From NCBI RefSeq assembly GCF_029395495.1, contig NZ_CP113918.1, forward strand, positions 806,001 to 870,000: a stretch of DNA of 64,000 bases. Direction: 5' to 3'. Under the pieces are notes generated by a model. It searched no databases, was not told the origin of the DNA, and saw nothing but the letters and a program-made list of their open reading frames with translations. Positions 20,013-29,883 of this stretch are shown piece by piece (position 1 is the first letter of the stretch; the number at the start of each line of letters is the position of its first letter). Both the position numbers and the translations under genes were made by a program. Source of the DNA: Bifidobacterium sp. ESL0769. GTDB lineage: Bacteria; Actinomycetota; Actinomycetes; Actinomycetales; Bifidobacteriaceae.

Positions 20013-21296
20013 TTGAGTAGTGAGCCACGATTGCAGGAAGAGCCGCGTGAAGGCGTCCCTGAGGTGACCGATACGCTCGATGGATTCCGCGAGGCCTGCG
20101 ACAGGTTAGCAGCAGGTAGTGGTTCACTTGCCGCCGATGCCGAACGAGCCTCAGGCTATCGTTACGGCCATGAGGACTGGCTGGTGCAATTCAAACGCAC
20201 CGGTTCCGGTATTGTTCTTCTTGATCCGATAGCCCTCAACAAAGCTGGCGCAAACTGGAACGAATTTAATCGTGCGGTCGGCGATGCCACGTGGATTATC
20301 CACGATTCCCTGCAGGATTTGCCCGGCTTCACCGATCTTTGTATGAAGGTTCGCAATCTTTTCGATACTGAAATTGCCGCCAGGCTGCTTGGGCTCAAGC
20401 GTTTCGGCTTGGCAGCAGTCACCGAACATTATCTAGGTATTACATTAGCCAAGGAACATTCCGCAGCCGATTGGTCGTATCGTCCGTTACCGCGGGATTG
20501 GCGCAATTACGCGGCTCTCGACGTCGAGCTATTAATCGAACTCGAAGCGAAAATGCGCGCTGACCTCAAAAAAGCCGGCAAAATGGAATGGGCCAACGAG
20601 GAATTCAGCCATGCGTTGGCAGAGGGTACGGGCCCGCAACCCGGGCATCCGGTGCCATGGATGCGCATTTCCCATTTCACCGCACTCGGCCACGATAGGC
20701 GAGGTCAGGCCGTCGCCAAAGCCCTCTGGGAGAAACGAGACGAACTCGCCTGCGAACACGACATCGCTCCGACATTGCTTCTAAGCGACGCTGCGATCAT
20801 CGAGGCCGCCCAGAAGAAGCCACACAACGCTCGCCAGTTCCGTGCCATCCGCAGCCTCAACGAGCGGGTGCGCATCCACATGGGCAATGAACAGGACAAG
20901 ATGTTTGAGCGTTACGCTCCCATCCAGCGTTCCATCAAGCCAAGTGTATGGAAAGATACCATCCAACAAGCCTTGAAATTGAAGCCGAAAGACTGGCCGG
21001 AACCCCCGGCGCCTCCGCAAGAGGCCCAGGCCAACGCGCCGCGGTCGATGAAATACTGGTCTGTCCATCACCCGGACCGCTTTTCCCGGCTCAAGAAAGT
21101 ACGTGCCGTCATCGCCCAGATCGCAGAGGATACGAGGACACCGCCAGACGTGGTCATCAAGCCGCAGATCATCCGCAACCTTTGCTGGCAGGATAATGCA
21201 GCAGAGCTCGATATCCCCGAATTTCTGCGCGAGCAAGGGGCGCGGCAATGGCAGATTGCCCTTGTCTCCGAGTCCGTAAGTCGCGTTATCATATGA
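20013..21296 (+). CDS. rnd: Ribonuclease D (DEDDy 3'-5' exoribonuclease with HRDC domains)
   Basis: Trims 3' ends of tRNA precursors and other structured RNAs; about 427 residues. DEDDy residues: Asp and Glu in AADAERASGY, Asp in WIIHDSLQDLPGF, and Tyr/Asp in NYAALDVELLIEL. HRDC-type helices follow in the C-terminal half. The ATG at 19965 has no ribosome site; the TTG at 20013 has AGGAG 5 bases upstream and is preferred, though this is uncertain by 16 residues. Immediately upstream of trigger factor, as is common in bifidobacteria. An Ala/Pro-rich linker (PEPPAPPQEAQANAPR) lies at about residue 340. Confidence 0.9.
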   Translation: MSSEPRLQEEPREGVPEVTDTLDGFREACDRLAAGSGSLAADAERASGYRYGHEDWLVQFKRTGSGIVLLDPIALNKAGANWNEFNRAVGDATWIIHDSLQDLPGFTDLCMKVRNLFDTEIAARLLGLKRFGLAAVTEHYLGITLAKEHSAADWSYRPLPRDWRNYAALDVELLIELEAKMRADLKKAGKMEWANEEFSHALAEGTGPQPGHPVPWMRISHFTALGHDRRGQAVAKALWEKRDELACEHDIAPTLLLSDAAIIEAAQKKPHNARQFRAIRSLNERVRIHMGNEQDKMFERYAPIQRSIKPSVWKDTIQQALKLKPKDWPEPPAPPQEAQANAPRSMKYWSVHHPDRFSRLKKVRAVIAQIAEDTRTPPDVVIKPQIIRNLCWQDNAAELDIPEFLREQGARQWQIALVSESVSRVII

Positions 21297-21345
21297 GGGT
21301 TGCCTAAAGGCAGAAGTAGTTGGAATTATCGTCAGGAGCACTAGC

Positions 21346-22725
21346 GTGAAAATCAGCGTGAGGAATCTCGAGCCCACCAAGGTGAAGCTCACCGTCACCG
21401 TCGACCCGGAAGAGTTCGACCCGTATCTTGATCAGGCCCGCAAGGAAATCGCCAAGCAGATTAGCGTCCCGGGCTTCCGCAAGGGCCATGTGCCCGGCAA
21501 GATCATCGACCAGCGTGTCGGCTTCGGTGCCGTCGCCGGTGAGGCCGTCAACAGTGCCGTCCCGGAGCTCTATTCCAAGGCTCTCGAGGAGAAGAAGATT
21601 CGCCCGATGGCTCAGCCCGAGCTTGACGTCAAGGAACTGCCGACCAGCGAAAAGGACGACACCAAGGTGAAGTTCATCGCCACCGTCGAACGACGCCCTG
21701 AAATCGAGCTGCCGAAGCTCGACGGCATGACCCTTGATGTCGCCAAGACCGAAGTCACCGATGAGGACGTCGACAAACGTCTCGACAACCTTCGCCAGCG
21801 TTTTGGCACCCTCGTGGGCGTCGATCGTCCTGCCAAGAAGGGCGATTTCGCCAACATCGACCTCGACGCCCAGATTGACGGCGAGTCCGTCGATTCCCAG
21901 GAAGGCGTGAGCTACGAACTCGGCAGCGGCAAGCTGCTCGACGGCATCGACGAAGCGCTCGATGGCCTGTCCGCTGGCGAAGAGACCACTTTCGAAGGTA
22001 CGCTGGAAAGCGGCGACCACGAAGGCGAGAAGGCTCAGATCAAGGTCAAGGTTAACTCCGTCAAGGCTGAAGAGTTGCCGAAGCTCGACGATGATTTCGC
22101 TCAGGAAGCCTCCGAGTTCGACACCCTTGACGAGCTCAAGGCCGACATTCGCAAGCAGTGCGAGCGTGACAGCGAAGGCCGTCAGGCCAATGAGGCGCGC
22201 GATGCGTTCCTCGATGCGCTGAAGAAGGACGTGGAGATTCCGCTGCCCGCAGGTGTTCGTAAGGATATGGTCGAGGATCGCCTGAAGCAGGTCACCGCCG
22301 ATCCCGAGAAGGCCACCGACGAGCAGAAGAAGGAAGCCGAAGAGGCCACCGACAAGGAGCTCAAGGACCAGATTGTGCTCGACACTTTGGCCGAACAGCT
22401 CGACGTCAAGGTCTCCCAGATGGACGTCACCAACTTCCTCGCCTCCATCGCCCAGCAGTACGGCATGGACCCGAGCGCTTTCATCAATGCTATCGTCCAG
22501 AACGGCCAGCTCGGCTCCGCTGTTCAGGAAGTCGGCCGTTCCAAGGGTTTGCTTGCCGGCATGCGTGCCGTCAAGTTCACCTGCGACGGCAAGGATCTCG
22601 ACCTGACCCCGTTCCTCGGTGAGGATGAGGCCGTCGAAGATGCCGAAGAGAACGAAAGCGTCGAGGCCGCGTCCGCCGCTGCCGCCGTCGCCGACGAGCT
22701 TTCCGACAAAGACAAGGCCGAGTGA
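21346..22725 (+). CDS. tig: Trigger factor, ribosome-associated chaperone and peptidyl-prolyl isomerase
   Basis: Binds nascent chains at the ribosome exit tunnel; 459 residues. The ribosome-binding signature is GFRKGHVPGKIID (FRKG-type), the FKBP-type isomerase domain lies at about 160-240 (KKGDFANIDLDAQIDGE), and a helical C-domain follows. An acidic Ala/Glu-rich tail ends the protein. GTG start at 21346 with CAGGAG 7 bases upstream. A hairpin terminator lies after the gene. Confidence 0.96.
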   Translation: MKISVRNLEPTKVKLTVTVDPEEFDPYLDQARKEIAKQISVPGFRKGHVPGKIIDQRVGFGAVAGEAVNSAVPELYSKALEEKKIRPMAQPELDVKELPTSEKDDTKVKFIATVERRPEIELPKLDGMTLDVAKTEVTDEDVDKRLDNLRQRFGTLVGVDRPAKKGDFANIDLDAQIDGESVDSQEGVSYELGSGKLLDGIDEALDGLSAGEETTFEGTLESGDHEGEKAQIKVKVNSVKAEELPKLDDDFAQEASEFDTLDELKADIRKQCERDSEGRQANEARDAFLDALKKDVEIPLPAGVRKDMVEDRLKQVTADPEKATDEQKKEAEEATDKELKDQIVLDTLAEQLDVKVSQMDVTNFLASIAQQYGMDPSAFINAIVQNGQLGSAVQEVGRSKGLLAGMRAVKFTCDGKDLDLTPFLGEDEAVEDAEENESVEAASAAAAVADELSDKDKAE

Positions 22726-22762
22726 AAATCGCGGTAGCGATTAATCTCTGATTAAAATTTCT

Positions 22763-22797
22763 GAAAGGGAGTTCGGGGTTCGCCCCGGCTCCCTTTC
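22763..22797 (+). terminator. Hairpin terminator after trigger factor
   Basis: GAAAGGGAG (22763-22771) pairs with CTCCCTTTC (22789-22797), extended inside by CGGGG/CCCCG around a TTCG tetraloop. The following T-run is poor, so efficiency is uncertain. The rest of the tig - ClC gap (22798-22968) holds no recognisable gene. Confidence 0.7.
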
Positions 22798-22968
22798 TAT
22801 ATGTTCAATGTTTGTGTTTCGCAGTGAGTATTCGAATTCGGAATCATGTGATGCCATAGAAATTTCGCGGCTATGAGCATTTTTGTTTTTTCGGTGGCTT
22901 TCCGCTTTGTCGAATGTCAATGATGAACAAGCCGAATTGGTCATCGTATATCTCTATTTTTCGCGGGC

Positions 22969-24360
22969 ATGGTTATATTGGTTCCAGACAATAAAGCCGG
23001 AGGTAGCGGAAACCTCTATGCAAATAAAGATTGCGGAAAGTCGGAAGTACTGGTGGAACAAGAGAACGGTAACAATGGCGGATTGAAGCGGTTGGTCTGG
23101 ATCGCCGCCGCGATATTTCTGCTTGGCGGCGTTGTCGGCGTGAGCTCCGGATTGCTTGGTCTGATGCTCAGCGGTGTCGAACGCCTGATGCTGGGCTATG
23201 TCGAAAATCCGCAGGACCCGAGCCCCTATCAGGTGGCGGCATGGCGACGTATCGCGTCTATTGTCGGCGGGTCGATTTTTGCGGCGGTTGTCTGGTGGCT
23301 GCTGCGTACCAAAACCACCAAAGTGCCGTCGGTGAAGAAAGCCGTGGCGGGGGAGCGGATGCCTGCTTGGCAGACGACCGTTCACGTTTTGCTTCAGATT
23401 TTCATCGTGGGTTCCGGCTCGTCCATTGGTCGCGAGGTGGCACCGCGTGAGTTCGGCGCGATGCTGGGCCAACGCTTCTCACAACTTTTCCGATTGAATG
23501 ACGAAAAAGACCGTAGGACTGTGGTCGCCGTGGCTGCAGCAGCAGGTCTCGCGGGTGTTTACAACGCCCCGCTTGCAGGTACATTTTTTGCCATTGAGAT
23601 TCTGCTTTCCGATATCAGCATGGAAACCGTGACTATGGCACTCGGGACTTCGGCGGTCTCAGCCTACATTGCTTCGATGATTCGCGGGCGTGGAACCTTC
23701 TACGGCATGGCCGCTATGGGCAAATCCACGATTCCGACATTGAGTCTGACCCTGTTCGCCGTAGTTGCCGGCATCATCTGTGGTATCGGAGGCGCACTGT
23801 TCCGCAAAGGCTCGCAATGGGCCGAAGGCAACAAGCCCAAAGGTGCGGGCATCCTCTGGATGATGCCGCTGGCGGCTCTGGCGACCGGCATTGTGGCCAT
23901 ATGGCTTCCGCAGATCATGGGCAACGGCCGTTCTGTGGCAGAATACGCCTTTTCTGCCACTGCCCGAGAGGCCAAGGCACTCGTACCGATTCTGCTGGCG
24001 CTGCTGGTAGCCAAGGTCGTGCTGACTCTTGGTACCATCCGTTCCGGTGCTTCCGGCGGTGTGCTCCAGCCCGGTATTTCGATTGGTGCATCGTTGGGTG
24101 CGTTGCTCGGCTTTGCATGGGTCATTGTCAGCCCCGGCGATACTGTCACCGCATGTGCGCTGGTCGGCGCTTCGGCGTTACTCGCCGCCTCGCAGCAGGC
24201 GCCGTTGATGGCGATGTGCCTGGTGATGGAACTGACGGGAGCCCCGATGGCCTTCTTCGTGCCGGTCGGCGCCGGCGTGGCTGTGTCGGCGTTGGTTTCG
24301 CGCGGTTTCAACGGCTTTCTTTCTCGTTCTCAGCGCAAAAAACTGAAGGCTGTCGTATAA
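22969..24360 (+). CDS. ClC-family chloride channel / H+-Cl- antiporter-like protein
   Basis: Polytopic membrane protein, 463 residues. Selectivity-filter motifs can be traced: GSGSSIGREVAPRE (corresponding to GSGIP and GREGP, here GREVAP), then AAAAGLAGVYNAPLAGTFFAIE and, later, GASGGVLQPGISIGASLG. The GREVAP form belongs to a divergent branch and the gating glutamate corresponds to the E in GRE. There are about ten or more helices and no cytoplasmic CBS domains. The start is uncertain: the ATG at 22969 lacks a ribosome site, and the first 40 residues before the first helix are hydrophilic. May work in acid tolerance or halide efflux. Confidence 0.88.
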   Translation: MVILVPDNKAGGSGNLYANKDCGKSEVLVEQENGNNGGLKRLVWIAAAIFLLGGVVGVSSGLLGLMLSGVERLMLGYVENPQDPSPYQVAAWRRIASIVGGSIFAAVVWWLLRTKTTKVPSVKKAVAGERMPAWQTTVHVLLQIFIVGSGSSIGREVAPREFGAMLGQRFSQLFRLNDEKDRRTVVAVAAAAGLAGVYNAPLAGTFFAIEILLSDISMETVTMALGTSAVSAYIASMIRGRGTFYGMAAMGKSTIPTLSLTLFAVVAGIICGIGGALFRKGSQWAEGNKPKGAGILWMMPLAALATGIVAIWLPQIMGNGRSVAEYAFSATAREAKALVPILLALLVAKVVLTLGTIRSGASGGVLQPGISIGASLGALLGFAWVIVSPGDTVTACALVGASALLAASQQAPLMAMCLVMELTGAPMAFFVPVGAGVAVSALVSRGFNGFLSRSQRKKLKAVV

Positions 24361-24408
24361 GTCGCGGTACTATTCATAACGGTAATAAAACGTGAATATC
24401 AAGGAGAT

Positions 24409-25038
<630 letters not shown>

Positions 25039-25040
25039 AC

Positions 25041-25712
25041 ATGGCAAGTGAAGAAGCGAAGTTTGTAGCTCGTGCCGAGCGTCTCGCGGGTCCGCGTGGC
25101 GTGGCCGGTTTTGCACCCCAGAACCGTTATGTGATGCCGCAGTTCAGCGAGAAGACGCCGTACGGCATGAAGACGCAGGATGCGTATAGTCGTCTGTTCG
25201 AGGACCGCATCATCTTCATGGGCGTGCAGGTGGACGATACTTCCGCCGACGACATCATGGCCCAGCTGCTCGTGCTCGAAAGCCAGGACCCGAATCGTGA
25301 CGTGATGATGTACATCAACTCGCCCGGCGGCTCCATGACCGCGATGACGGCCATCTACGACACGATGCAATACATCAAGCCTGATGTACAGACCGTCTGC
25401 CTCGGCCAGGCCGCTTCGGCCGCTGCGGTCATCCTCGCGGCTGGTACCAAGGGCAAGCGCCTGATGCTGCCGAACGCCCGCGTGCTCATCCATCAGCCGG
25501 CCATCGACCAGGGCTTTGGCAAGGCCACCGAGATCGAGATTCAGGCCAAGGAAATGCTGCGCATGCGCGAATGGCTCGAAGAGACGCTTTCCAAGCACAC
25601 CGGTCAGTCGGTCGAACGTGTCCGTAAGGACATCGAGGTCGATACCTTCCTGACTGCCCAGGAGGCCAAGGATTACGGCATGGTCGACGAAGTGCTCGCC
25701 AACCGCAAGTAA
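25041..25712 (+). CDS. clpP2: ATP-dependent Clp protease proteolytic subunit 2
   Basis: Second protease subunit, 223 residues. Catalytic triad Ser126 (GQAASAAAV), His151 (RVLIHQPAI) and Asp197 (RVRKDIEVD). Start at 25041 with GGGGAG spaced by 5 bases; a GTG at 25035 lies within the ribosome site and is rejected. It has an N-terminal extension of about 30 residues compared with ClpP1, processed in related proteins. Clp targets in actinobacteria are delivered by ClpX (next gene) and ClpC. Confidence 0.96.
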   Translation: MASEEAKFVARAERLAGPRGVAGFAPQNRYVMPQFSEKTPYGMKTQDAYSRLFEDRIIFMGVQVDDTSADDIMAQLLVLESQDPNRDVMMYINSPGGSMTAMTAIYDTMQYIKPDVQTVCLGQAASAAAVILAAGTKGKRLMLPNARVLIHQPAIDQGFGKATEIEIQAKEMLRMREWLEETLSKHTGQSVERVRKDIEVDTFLTAQEAKDYGMVDEVLANRK

Positions 25713-25781
25713 CCGTAGCCCTAACGGTAGCGGTAGCGGTTATGCCGCGATTTGCCGTGTAGATTTATAACAAAAACGATT

Positions 25782-25815
25782 CGATACCCCTTGCGCTCGC
25801 ACGCGAGGGGTATCG
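25782..25815. repeat. Inverted repeat in the clpP2-clpX gap
   Basis: CGATACCCCT (25782-25791) and AGGGGTATCG (25806-25815) are a perfect 10-bp inverted repeat; GCG/CGC inside adds 3 pairs after a mismatch, around loop CTCGCA. There is no T-run on the plus strand, so it could be a terminator of atypical form, an mRNA-processing hairpin or an operator for the following clpX gene. The core TGCGCTCGCACGCGA contains GCG/CGC half-sites of the kind bound by ClgR-like Clp regulators; that match is only suggestive. Confidence 0.55.
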
Positions 25816-25906
25816 TCGTAATCGGATGTCGTCGTAGAAGAGAACGGCGAGTGAACGGTCTGAATAAAGGCCAGGTTGAAAGCGCATGACGCGGTAAGGA
25901 GAAGGC

Positions 25907-27328
25907 ATGGGCGACGTGGTGGATTATAACGACTCCGTCCCACACTGCGGTTTTTGCGGCAAAAGCGAACGTCAGGTGCGCAAACTGGTCACCGGCCAGG
26001 GCGCGGCGATCTGTGACGAATGCATCGCCCAATGCGTCGAGCTCATCAGGGACGACAACGACAAAGACGTCAAGATTAACGCGCTGAACCTGCCCAAACC
26101 TTCCGAAATCTACGCCTACCTCGACCAGTACGTCGTCGGACAGCCGCAGGCCAAGCGTACCCTTTCGGTGGCTGTCTACAACCATTACAAGCGTGTCAAC
26201 ATGGAGATGGGCGAGGGCGGTCGTGCAGCCGGAGCGGGTATGGGCAAGGCAGCTGCCACGTCGGGCGCGGCACGCAAGTCCGGTGCTGCTGGGAACGGCA
26301 AGTCGGGTTCTGCCAAGCGTTCCGGTAAAAGCTGCAGGGACCCTCTGGCTGATGTACAGGTGGCCAAATCCAACATTCTGCTGCTTGGGCCCACCGGCGT
26401 TGGCAAGACCTACTTGGCCCAGACGCTGGCGCGTGTGATGAACGTGCCGTTCGTCATCGTCGACGCCACTACGCTGACCGAGGCCGGCTACATTGGCGAC
26501 GATGTGGAGAGTGTGCTGCAACGGCTTCTGCAGGCCGCCGACGGTGATGTGGATCGCGCCCAGCATGGCATCGTCTATATAGACGAGATCGACAAGATTG
26601 CGCGTAAAAGTGGTGAAAGTACCTCGCTGACCCGCGATGTGAGTGGGGAAGGCGTGCAACAGGCGCTGCTGAAGATACTCGAAGGCACCATCGCTTCGGT
26701 GCCATTGGAAGGCGAGGGCACGCGCAAGCATCGTGACCAGAACACGGTCAAGATGGACACGCGCGATATTCTCTTCATTTGTGGTGGTGCGTTCGTCGGT
26801 CTCGACAGCATCGTGCGCAAGCGGCTCGGAGCGCAGGAAAGCGGCTTCACCGCGACTTTGCACGAACATGATGAAAGCAAAGCCGATTTGCTGCGCCAGG
26901 TTGATGCCGATGATTTGGGCGATTTTGGCTTGTTGCCGGAGTTTATTGGCAGGTTGCCGGTCGTGAGTGTGCTCGACGAACTCACTGAGCAGGATTTGCG
27001 CGATATTCTCGTTCGCCCGGCGAACGCGCTGGTCAAGCAATACCGTAAACTTTTCGCCGTCGATGGGGTCAAGCTTTCGTTCACCGATGAAGCCATTGCC
27101 GCGATTGCAGCCAAGGCCATTCGGGAAGGCACCGGAGCCCGTGGGCTACGCTCCATCATCGAGAAGACGCTGGAGGAGACCATGTTCCAGCTGCCGGAGA
27201 TGAATGATGTTGAGCAGGTCATCGTCGACGCTTCCGCCGTCAGCGGCGAAGGCGTGCCGAAGATGGTGGTTTCGTCGGCTTCGGCCGGCCGCTCGCCGAG
27301 ACGTGGCAAGATACGTGCGTTCGACTAA
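25907..27328 (+). CDS. clpX: ATP-dependent Clp protease ATP-binding subunit ClpX
   Basis: AAA+ unfoldase feeding ClpP1P2, 473 residues (usual about 420). Zinc-binding domain Cys14, Cys17, Cys36, Cys39 ([16 protein letters not shown]); Walker A GPTGVGKT at 161-168; Walker B IVYIDEID at 222-229; sensor and arginine-finger region GFLP-type LPEFIGRLP later. A Gly/Ala/Lys/Ser-rich insertion (about 102-145) lengthens the linker between zinc domain and motor. Start at 25907 preceded by AAGGAGAAGGC. The C-terminal tail is basic and low in complexity. Confidence 0.95.
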   Translation: MGDVVDYNDSVPHCGFCGKSERQVRKLVTGQGAAICDECIAQCVELIRDDNDKDVKINALNLPKPSEIYAYLDQYVVGQPQAKRTLSVAVYNHYKRVNMEMGEGGRAAGAGMGKAAATSGAARKSGAAGNGKSGSAKRSGKSCRDPLADVQVAKSNILLLGPTGVGKTYLAQTLARVMNVPFVIVDATTLTEAGYIGDDVESVLQRLLQAADGDVDRAQHGIVYIDEIDKIARKSGESTSLTRDVSGEGVQQALLKILEGTIASVPLEGEGTRKHRDQNTVKMDTRDILFICGGAFVGLDSIVRKRLGAQESGFTATLHEHDESKADLLRQVDADDLGDFGLLPEFIGRLPVVSVLDELTEQDLRDILVRPANALVKQYRKLFAVDGVKLSFTDEAIAAIAAKAIREGTGARGLRSIIEKTLEETMFQLPEMNDVEQVIVDASAVSGEGVPKMVVSSASAGRSPRRGKIRAFD

Positions 27329-27382
27329 GTATATGTATTACTTTGTGCAACCAATGGATGCGTCCACGCGACACGCCTATGG

Positions 27383-27411
27383 TTGCGTGAATCGGGCACT
27401 TACGTTATATT
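27383..27411 (+). promoter_or_regulatory. Probable promoter of tRNA-Arg
   Basis: TTGCGT (27383-27388), 17 bases, TATATT (27406-27411), about 34 bases before the tRNA 5' end. It overlaps a hairpin formed by GCAACCA (27347-27353) and TGGTTGC (27380-27386), which may be the clpX terminator though it lacks a T-run. Confidence 0.5.
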
Positions 27412-27444
27412 AGATGAGTTGTCAAAAACAAGGTTCTTGACACT

Positions 27445-27518
27445 GCGCACGTAGCCCAATGGATTAGAGCAGCTGACTACGGATCAGCAGGTTACAGGTT
27501 CGAATCCTGCCGTGCGCA
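27445..27518 (+). tRNA. tRNA-Arg (anticodon ACG)
   Basis: 74-base cloverleaf. Acceptor stem GCGCACG (27445-27451) pairs with CGTGCGC (27511-27517), discriminator A at 27518. Anticodon stem GCTGA/TCAGC encloses loop CTACGGA with anticodon ACG, read as inosine-containing to decode CGU/CGC/CGA. The T-loop is TTCGAAT. CCA is not encoded. The D stem has one C-A mismatch and the T stem one A-C mismatch by my reading. Confidence 0.93.
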
Positions 27519-27530
27519 CAGATTAATCCG

Positions 27531-27557
27531 CGGAATCGCAAGGTTCCGTAGATTTTT
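27531..27557 (+). terminator. Terminator after tRNA-Arg
   Basis: CGGAA (27531-27535) and TTCCG (27544-27548) form a short stem with an 8-base loop, followed by TTTTTT at 27552-27557. Short but well placed 13 bases after the tRNA. Confidence 0.6.
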
Positions 27558-27862
27558 TCGATTTCCTGGCAAAATCCATCCGTGACCAACTCAAGAAAGT
27601 TGTCGACCACGCTAAATCTGTAACCCAAGACTCCAATATCAAGAAGTGGAAGAGGAAGTGGGGATATAGGCCAAATTGGGGTTATAGGTCAGAATGTGTG
27701 TCTGTAATCGTCTTTGAGGTTGTTTCGTATCCCGTGTGATCTATAGCCCAATTTTCATACTGCTATGTCTACCTAGGGGTACAGTTTTCCGTTTTTCGTT
27801 GCGGCTGCAAGTCGTCGCGTCTTGTATAGGAAGTACACGAAGTACTTACCTAGAAAGGCGGA
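27558..27862 (+). promoter_or_regulatory. Upstream control region of the ABC/two-component module
   Basis: 305 bases without a gene. It contains a near-direct repeat (ATATAGGCCA at about 27664 and TTATAGGTCA at about 27682), an imperfect inverted partner CTATAGCCCAATTTT (27741-27755) facing AAATTGGGGTTATAG (27673-27687), and a perfect dyad AAGTAC-ACGAA-GTACTT (27831-27847) 16 bases ahead of the first gene. These are candidate sites for the response regulator encoded by the same operon. No convincing -35/-10 pair was fixed. Confidence 0.4.
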
Positions 27863-29014
27863 ATGATGAACGTCGATGGTTATGGGAATCATAGGCAATC
27901 TGGAACGCAGCCGAAACTGGCTGTGGCTACCCAGAACCTTGTGAAGACATACGGTGATTTCAGAGCGGTGGATGGACTGAATCTCAAAGTGCCGATGGGT
28001 GGTGTCTATGGCCTGCTTGGTCCCAACGGTGCTGGGAAGTCCACCACAATGAAACTGTTGTTGGGACTCACCTCGCCGACCTCCGGTCAGATGTGGATGT
28101 TGGGGCAGCAGGTTGGCGGCAAACGCGGCGGAAACAACCGTATCCAGCCGGGGCGCATCGGCTCGATGATCGAAGGTCCGAGCTTCTATCCCGGTCTGTC
28201 CGGTTTGGATAACTGCCGGATGGTCGCGGATTATCTTGGTTTGCCGTCTTGTGCAGCGACGCAAGTCTTGGTTCAGGTCGGTCTGAAAGGCCACGAGGAC
28301 AAGAAGGCGAAGGACTATTCGTTGGGTATGAAGCAACGCTTGGGCATTGCGATGGCCCTGATTTCAAGGCCGGAGCTGTTGCTGCTCGACGAACCGACGA
28401 ACGGCTTGGATGCCGAGGCTGTGGTTGAGGTCCGCGAGATGATTATGAATCTGGCGGCTTCTGAAGGAGTCACCGTCATCATCAGCAGTCACATCCTTTC
28501 CGAAATTGAGAAGATGGCGCCGGTGGTCGGCATCATCGCTTCCGGTCGTCTGCTGTATCAGGGCTCTTTGGACAATCTGCGTGAACAGGGACATATCGAT
28601 ATCCGTGTTTCCGATCCGAAAAGCGCTGCGGATTTGCTCAGCCAAAACGGTATGGCCTATCGATTTATACCGCAGACAGGCGAGTTGCAGATTCCGGAAT
28701 GTGCGGATGGCCGGATTGCCGGTTTGGTCTCGCAAATGGTCAATAGAAATATTGCGGTCTATCGCGTTGCCTCCGAACGTAAAAGTCTCGAAGAAGCGTT
28801 TCTTGAGTTGGTGGAAGGTCCGCAAAATCAGGAATCGCAAGGTGAACAGAACATTCGTGCCAATCAAGCATCGATGACGATGGAATACGGAAGCAAAACA
28901 ACCCAGATGGCAGCGAATATCGGCAATATGTCAACTATGGCGAATCGGAATGTTTCTGGATTCCGGCCATATTCCAGCATTGGTTCGATGCCGGTTTCGG
29001 GAGGTGCGCGATGA
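27863..29014 (+). CDS. ABC transporter ATPase, BcrA/lantibiotic-immunity type
   Basis: 383 residues. Walker A GPNGAGKST (53-61), signature in YSLGMKQRLGIAMAL, Walker B LLLLDEPTNGLD and switch His IISSHILSEIE. The fold and the pairing with two small permeases resemble bacitracin-resistance and lantibiotic self-immunity exporters (BcrA, MutF, NukF type). The C-terminal 80 residues (from about 300) after the family end are low-complexity, rich in Asn, Gln, Ser and Met. Starts at 27863 or 27866; AAAGGCGG is upstream. It overlaps the next gene by ATGA and begins a fully coupled five-gene operon with its own kinase and regulator. Confidence 0.9.
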   Translation: MMNVDGYGNHRQSGTQPKLAVATQNLVKTYGDFRAVDGLNLKVPMGGVYGLLGPNGAGKSTTMKLLLGLTSPTSGQMWMLGQQVGGKRGGNNRIQPGRIGSMIEGPSFYPGLSGLDNCRMVADYLGLPSCAATQVLVQVGLKGHEDKKAKDYSLGMKQRLGIAMALISRPELLLLDEPTNGLDAEAVVEVREMIMNLAASEGVTVIISSHILSEIEKMAPVVGIIASGRLLYQGSLDNLREQGHIDIRVSDPKSAADLLSQNGMAYRFIPQTGELQIPECADGRIAGLVSQMVNRNIAVYRVASERKSLEEAFLELVEGPQNQESQGEQNIRANQASMTMEYGSKTTQMAANIGNMSTMANRNVSGFRPYSSIGSMPVSGGAR

Positions 29015-29883
29015 GTGCCAGCGTGATGGGATTTAGCCCATACGACAATCCGTATTGCAATCAATCGGTTCCGAGGCCTCCTGTAAACACAACCAGCAAG
29101 AAAAGCGGCATACTCTTATTCATCGCAATCCGCATGGAATTACGCAAGCTTAAAGGGTCATCGTTCTGGTGGATGGCGGCGGGCATGGCATTGCTGACCT
29201 CCGCATGGTCGGGAACGGCGTTCATGAAACGAGCTGGCGGCAACCCTGCGCTTCGTACCGTTTTGCTCGCCGACAACGAACCATACACCTTCATCAGCTT
29301 GATGGCTCCGATTCTGGCCGCGCTGCTGACCAGTCGCCTGGCAGTGATGGAAACGGGAGAGCGGATGAACCTCAAATGGCTGTCATTGGGCCAATCAGAA
29401 GTGATGAGGTTCCTTGCCAAGTTCGTGATTGCGGGGCTGGCGCTCGCGACGTGCTTCATTGTTCCTTTGGTGTGGATTCCATTGGCTGCAAAGGCGAAAG
29501 GTTTCAGCTTTGCCGGAAGTTTTACGACGCTTCTGGCGGTGCCGTCACTGGTTGCATTATTCGCTTCATTGGCGGTTACGGCTGTCCAATTGCTGATTTC
29601 CATGGTCATCGGCAAGCAGGCCGTGGGTCTTGGTGTTGGCATCATTGCAGGTTTGATTGGTTCAGGACTAATCCCAATGGGCAAGCCGCAGTTTGGCTGG
29701 CTGTTTCCCGCCGGCATCAGTTCGGCCGCCGATCCTTTCGTGAGCAAGCCAATGGCAAACGGATATGCCAACGTGACGATGGTCGGCAATCCATGGATTT
29801 GCGTGGTGGCCAGCCTTGTCGCTTGTGCGGTTTGGATGGTCGTTTCGGTGTTAATGATCAAAGCGAAGGAGTCAAGGCGATGA
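29011..29883 (+). CDS. ABC transporter permease, lantibiotic-immunity type (first)
   Basis: 290 residues, six predicted helices beginning near residue 50 (FWWMAAGMALLTSAWSG). The first 30 residues are hydrophilic. The order and topology match the MutE/EpiE family of ABC-2-type membrane subunits, with the phrase FTTLLAVPSLVALFASLAV in the middle. It overlaps both neighbours by ATGA, so stoichiometric synthesis with the ATPase and second permease is expected. Confidence 0.85.
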   Translation: MSASVMGFSPYDNPYCNQSVPRPPVNTTSKKSGILLFIAIRMELRKLKGSSFWWMAAGMALLTSAWSGTAFMKRAGGNPALRTVLLADNEPYTFISLMAPILAALLTSRLAVMETGERMNLKWLSLGQSEVMRFLAKFVIAGLALATCFIVPLVWIPLAAKAKGFSFAGSFTTLLAVPSLVALFASLAVTAVQLLISMVIGKQAVGLGVGIIAGLIGSGLIPMGKPQFGWLFPAGISSAADPFVSKPMANGYANVTMVGNPWICVVASLVACAVWMVVSVLMIKAKESRR

